Source of the DNA: Veillonella sp. 3891
GTDB taxonomy: Bacteria > Bacillota > Negativicutes > Veillonellales > Veillonellaceae
DNA length: 64,000 nucleotides
Assembly: GCF_003992315.1 (NCBI RefSeq)
Contig: NZ_RQVE01000001.1
Location: forward strand, 1-64,000
Direction: 5' to 3'
Under the pieces are notes generated by a model. The model saw only the letters and a program-made list of their open reading frames with translations, was not told the origin of the DNA and searched no databases. Made by a program: the position numbers and the translations under genes. Within the stretch, counting starts at the first letter, position 1. Every line of letters starts with the position of its first letter. Shown piece by piece: positions 61,606 to 64,000 of the stretch.

Positions 61606-63612
61606 ATGAAACTAGATAAACGAAAAGGTAAACGTTGGAATGTTGCGGAAGCACAAGACGACGTAGAATCTCAATTGACCTCTGGATTAGCAGTGCATCC
61701 TATTGTTTCTCATTTGTTAGCAAACCGTGGGATTACTACTGTAGAAGAAGGTCGAACATTCTTATATAGCACAATGGATGATGTATTAGATCCTTTTATG
61801 TTAAAAGGTATGGCAGAGGCTGTGGAAGAGATTGAAAGAGTCTTAGCTATGAACGGATCCATCGTGATTTACGGCGATTATGATGTGGATGGGATTACTG
61901 CTACATCACTAATGTACCGTTTTTTTTCGCGCTTAGGAGCGAATGTAACCTATTATATTCCAGAGCGACAAAGTGAAGGCTATGGTCTAAACCTAGATGC
62001 CTTAGAATATTTAATATCTCAGAAGGTAGATTTAATTATTTCTGTAGACTGTGGTATTAGTTCTTATGATATTGTAGAGGCTGTGCGGGATAGGGTGTCT
62101 ATGGTGATTACGGATCATCATACGGCGCCTCCGCAAATACCGCGAGCTACAGCGGTAGTCAACCATAAGCAGCCAGGCTGTCCCTATACTGATAAAAACT
62201 TATCCGGTGTAGGAGTTGCTTTTAAAGTGTGCCAAGCTTTATGGAAACGTCGTACCGGTGAAGAATATCGTGAAGATTTAGATATTGTGGCATTAGGAAC
62301 GGTGGCCGATGTGGTTCCTTTAGTAGGAGAAAATCGGATTATTGTTCGTGAGGGTTTACGTAAAATGACAGAGTCCCCTAATGTAGGGATTCAAGCTTTA
62401 GTACAAGTGGCTGGTCTAGAAGGTAAACCATTATCAGCGGGGCATATTGGGTTTACCCTAGCCCCACGATTGAACGCAGCAGGACGTGTGACCCATGCGA
62501 CTCGAGCTGTAGAATTGCTGATTACCACAGACTCTGCAGAGGCCATGGAAATTGCAGAAGAATTGCAGGAAACGAATACAGAACGGCAACAGATTGAACG
62601 AGCTATTTTTGAGGAAGCCTATCAATCGGTGCTAGCTCAAGGAAGTTTAGCGGATCAATGTATTGTGGTGGCTGGTGAAGGCTGGCATCCTGGAGTTATT
62701 GGTATTGTTGCATCCCGTTTGGTAGAAGCCTTTTATAAACCAACCATGGTCATTAGTATTCATGATGGAATTGGTAAGGGCTCTTGTCGCAGTATTGATC
62801 ATTGTAATATGTACGATATGTTGACCTATGCAGGGGATACATTAATTCAATTTGGCGGTCATGCACAGGCAGCAGGATTTAGTATACAAGAGGATAATAT
62901 TGATGCCTTACGAGAAAAGGCTAGCGAGTTCTGTCGAACACAGTTAACAGAAGAAGATTATATTCCAATTGTTACTATTGATGGGACTATGAGCAGCGAA
63001 GATATTACTATCGACCTTATTGATCAAATTGCTACGTTAGAACCATACGGCATGGGAAACAGTACACCTGTTTTTGCGATTCCGGACATTCGTGTGCAGA
63101 ACCTATATCCTATGGGCTTTCAAAAAAATCATTGTAAAATTATTTTACAAGGTCAACAAGGTCCCATTGATGCAGTGGCTTGGCAAGGAGCGCATTATAT
63201 GCAAGAAATCTTTGCCGATGATCCTGTAAAAGTGGCGTTCTCATTGCAGAAAAATGAATGGCAAGGTGTGGTAACACCACAACTTGTTGTGCAGGATTTG
63301 GAATCACTTTCACAACAACGAGAGCGATTAGAAGTAGATAGTTTACGGAAATTATATACGGTGGTGAAACATATCTTCCGATCTCCGACAGCACCAAAAT
63401 ATATTGTGGAACGAGAAACGTTGGAGAGCAGACCAGAAGAGATGACTTCCCGAGAAGCGATTCTTGCCTTAGAAGTGTTCAAAGAATTAGGTATTTTACA
63501 AGAAGAAGTATTAGAAGATGGACGTCATGTGTATCGTTGGGTGAATATACAACAAAAGTTGGAACTTCACACATCCTTGACGTTTATGACATATAGTCAG
63601 GAGGGAGCTTAA
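61606..63612 (+). CDS. recJ: Single-stranded-DNA-specific exonuclease RecJ
   Basis: 668 residues from ATG 61606 (AAGAGG before it); the longer frame from 61534 would lie over the promoter. DHH/DHHA1 architecture: VIYGDYDVDGITATSL (about 85-100), DLIISVDCG, ITDHHTAPP, then GTVADVVPL and the DHHA1 part with GGHAQAAGFS. A C-terminal OB-like part follows, plus a helical extension of about 100 residues. It degrades single strands 5' to 3' in recombination and repair. The stop overlaps the next start (TAATG). Confidence 0.95.
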   Translation: MKLDKRKGKRWNVAEAQDDVESQLTSGLAVHPIVSHLLANRGITTVEEGRTFLYSTMDDVLDPFMLKGMAEAVEEIERVLAMNGSIVIYGDYDVDGITATSLMYRFFSRLGANVTYYIPERQSEGYGLNLDALEYLISQKVDLIISVDCGISSYDIVEAVRDRVSMVITDHHTAPPQIPRATAVVNHKQPGCPYTDKNLSGVGVAFKVCQALWKRRTGEEYREDLDIVALGTVADVVPLVGENRIIVREGLRKMTESPNVGIQALVQVAGLEGKPLSAGHIGFTLAPRLNAAGRVTHATRAVELLITTDSAEAMEIAEELQETNTERQQIERAIFEEAYQSVLAQGSLADQCIVVAGEGWHPGVIGIVASRLVEAFYKPTMVISIHDGIGKGSCRSIDHCNMYDMLTYAGDTLIQFGGHAQAAGFSIQEDNIDALREKASEFCRTQLTEEDYIPIVTIDGTMSSEDITIDLIDQIATLEPYGMGNSTPVFAIPDIRVQNLYPMGFQKNHCKIILQGQQGPIDAVAWQGAHYMQEIFADDPVKVAFSLQKNEWQGVVTPQLVVQDLESLSQQRERLEVDSLRKLYTVVKHIFRSPTAPKYIVERETLESRPEEMTSREAILALEVFKELGILQEEVLEDGRHVYRWVNIQQKLELHTSLTFMTYSQEGA

Positions 63613-64000
63613 TGGTAAGTACTATAAATACCCCTCAGGAGCATACATTTAATAAAGAACGAGAATATGGACAATTTATGGACCGTGTTCGGTCCTATTT
63701 ACCAGAAGAAGACTGGCCAGTCATAGAGCGTGCGTTTGCACTGGCAGATAAAGCCCATGCGCCACAAAAACGGGCTTCTGGAGAACCGTATATCTTGCAC
63801 CCATTAGGGGTTGCCACTATATTGAGCGAACTACAAATTGATCGATCTACCTTGGTATCTGCTTTATTACATGATGTAGTGGAAGATACAGAGATAAGCT
63901 TAGAGGAAATAGAAGAACAATTTGGACCAGAAGTGGCGTTCTTGGTGGATGGGGTTACTAAACTGAATCAATTTCAGTACCAAACGAAAGAAGAGCAACA
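63612..64000 (+). CDS. relA: RelA/SpoT-family (p)ppGpp synthetase/hydrolase, N-terminal part (3' end outside window)
   Basis: About 130 residues are visible. The frame starts at the last base of recJ with GAGGGAGC before it. The HD hydrolase domain is clear: HAPQKRASGEPYILHPLGVA (about 50-69), LLHDVVEDTE (about 90) and FGPEVAFLVDGVTKLNQFQY at the end. These are the R-x-S-G-x-P-Y-x-x-H-P and HDxxED motifs of bifunctional Rel enzymes. It makes and degrades the stringent alarmone. It is coupled to recJ. Confidence 0.95.
   Translation, partial: MVSTINTPQEHTFNKEREYGQFMDRVRSYLPEEDWPVIERAFALADKAHAPQKRASGEPYILHPLGVATILSELQIDRSTLVSALLHDVVEDTEISLEEIEEQFGPEVAFLVDGVTKLNQFQYQTKEEQ

Noticed and set aside
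1-64000. CRISPR array, tRNA, rRNA or prophage structural genes
   Set aside because: No regularly spaced repeats, no cloverleaf or rRNA sequence and no phage morphogenesis genes were recognised. The small repeats found are only in pairs.

Overview
The window comes from a low-GC, ATG/TTG-starting bacterium with Gram-positive-type expression signals (strong AAGGAGG ribosome sites, TTGACA/TATAAT promoters). The metabolism is that of an anaerobe: citrate lyase, an oxygen-labile tartrate dehydratase/fumarase, rubrerythrin, meso-diaminopimelate synthesis, selenium metabolism and several dicarboxylate/citrate carriers. Together this best fits the Negativicutes (diderm Firmicutes), most likely a Veillonella-like organism. 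That placement is an inference; no rRNA or tRNA gene was seen in the window.

Region 1 (1-11.4 kb) is very AT-rich accessory DNA. It begins inside a DUF262/GmrSD-type restriction gene, then holds a wrecked Fic gene and a RelB-type antitoxin remnant. A long one-strand series of small acidic proteins follows. Several resemble immunity proteins of polymorphic/contact-dependent toxin systems (DUF2695-like, DUF6678-like, DMP19/DUF4375-like, Imm17-like, DUF695/RraB-like). Several others are frameshifted, interrupted or reduced to stubs. No toxin gene is visible, so the array looks like an orphan immunity island. A promoter-bearing repeat occurs twice in it, and an IS element with a 51-bp direct repeat on each side closes it against typA.

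Region 2 (11.4-35.8 kb) is ordinary chromosome: typA, a probable type I toxin-antitoxin locus (13.47-13.74 kb), a YgjP-like metallopeptidase, a tartrate/fumarate module (AraC regulator, SLC13 carrier, ttdA, ttdB), dnaE-pyk-Bax inhibitor, a LysR regulator, and a citrate module (DASS carrier, citD, citE, citF). Then come a gamma-Glu-GABA hydrolase, an amino acid permease, and a LysR/TcyP-like divergent pair. CitD lacks the serine that normally carries the citrate lyase prosthetic group.

Region 3 (35.9-52.4 kb) holds a secreted hypothetical protein, rubrerythrin, a selenium cluster (selD-yedF-DUF3343), ychF, two different diaminopimelate-forming enzymes (ddh and dapL), a MATE pump and an ADP-ribosylglycohydrolase. 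It also contains a cobalamin riboswitch with promoter and terminator but no gene behind it, a DUF4236 protein, thrC, an EamA transporter and gnd.

Region 4 (52.4-64 kb) holds a second small hydrophobic toxin locus (Hol_Tox-like), then a three-gene membrane-associated module behind a promoter whose spacer is a G9 tract (likely phase-variable). Housekeeping genes follow: UPF0173 hydrolase, moaC, trmL, a YlbF-like gene, a murB-acetyltransferase fusion, rplM-rpsI with an L13-type leader, another DASS carrier, recJ and the start of a RelA/SpoT gene that leaves the window.
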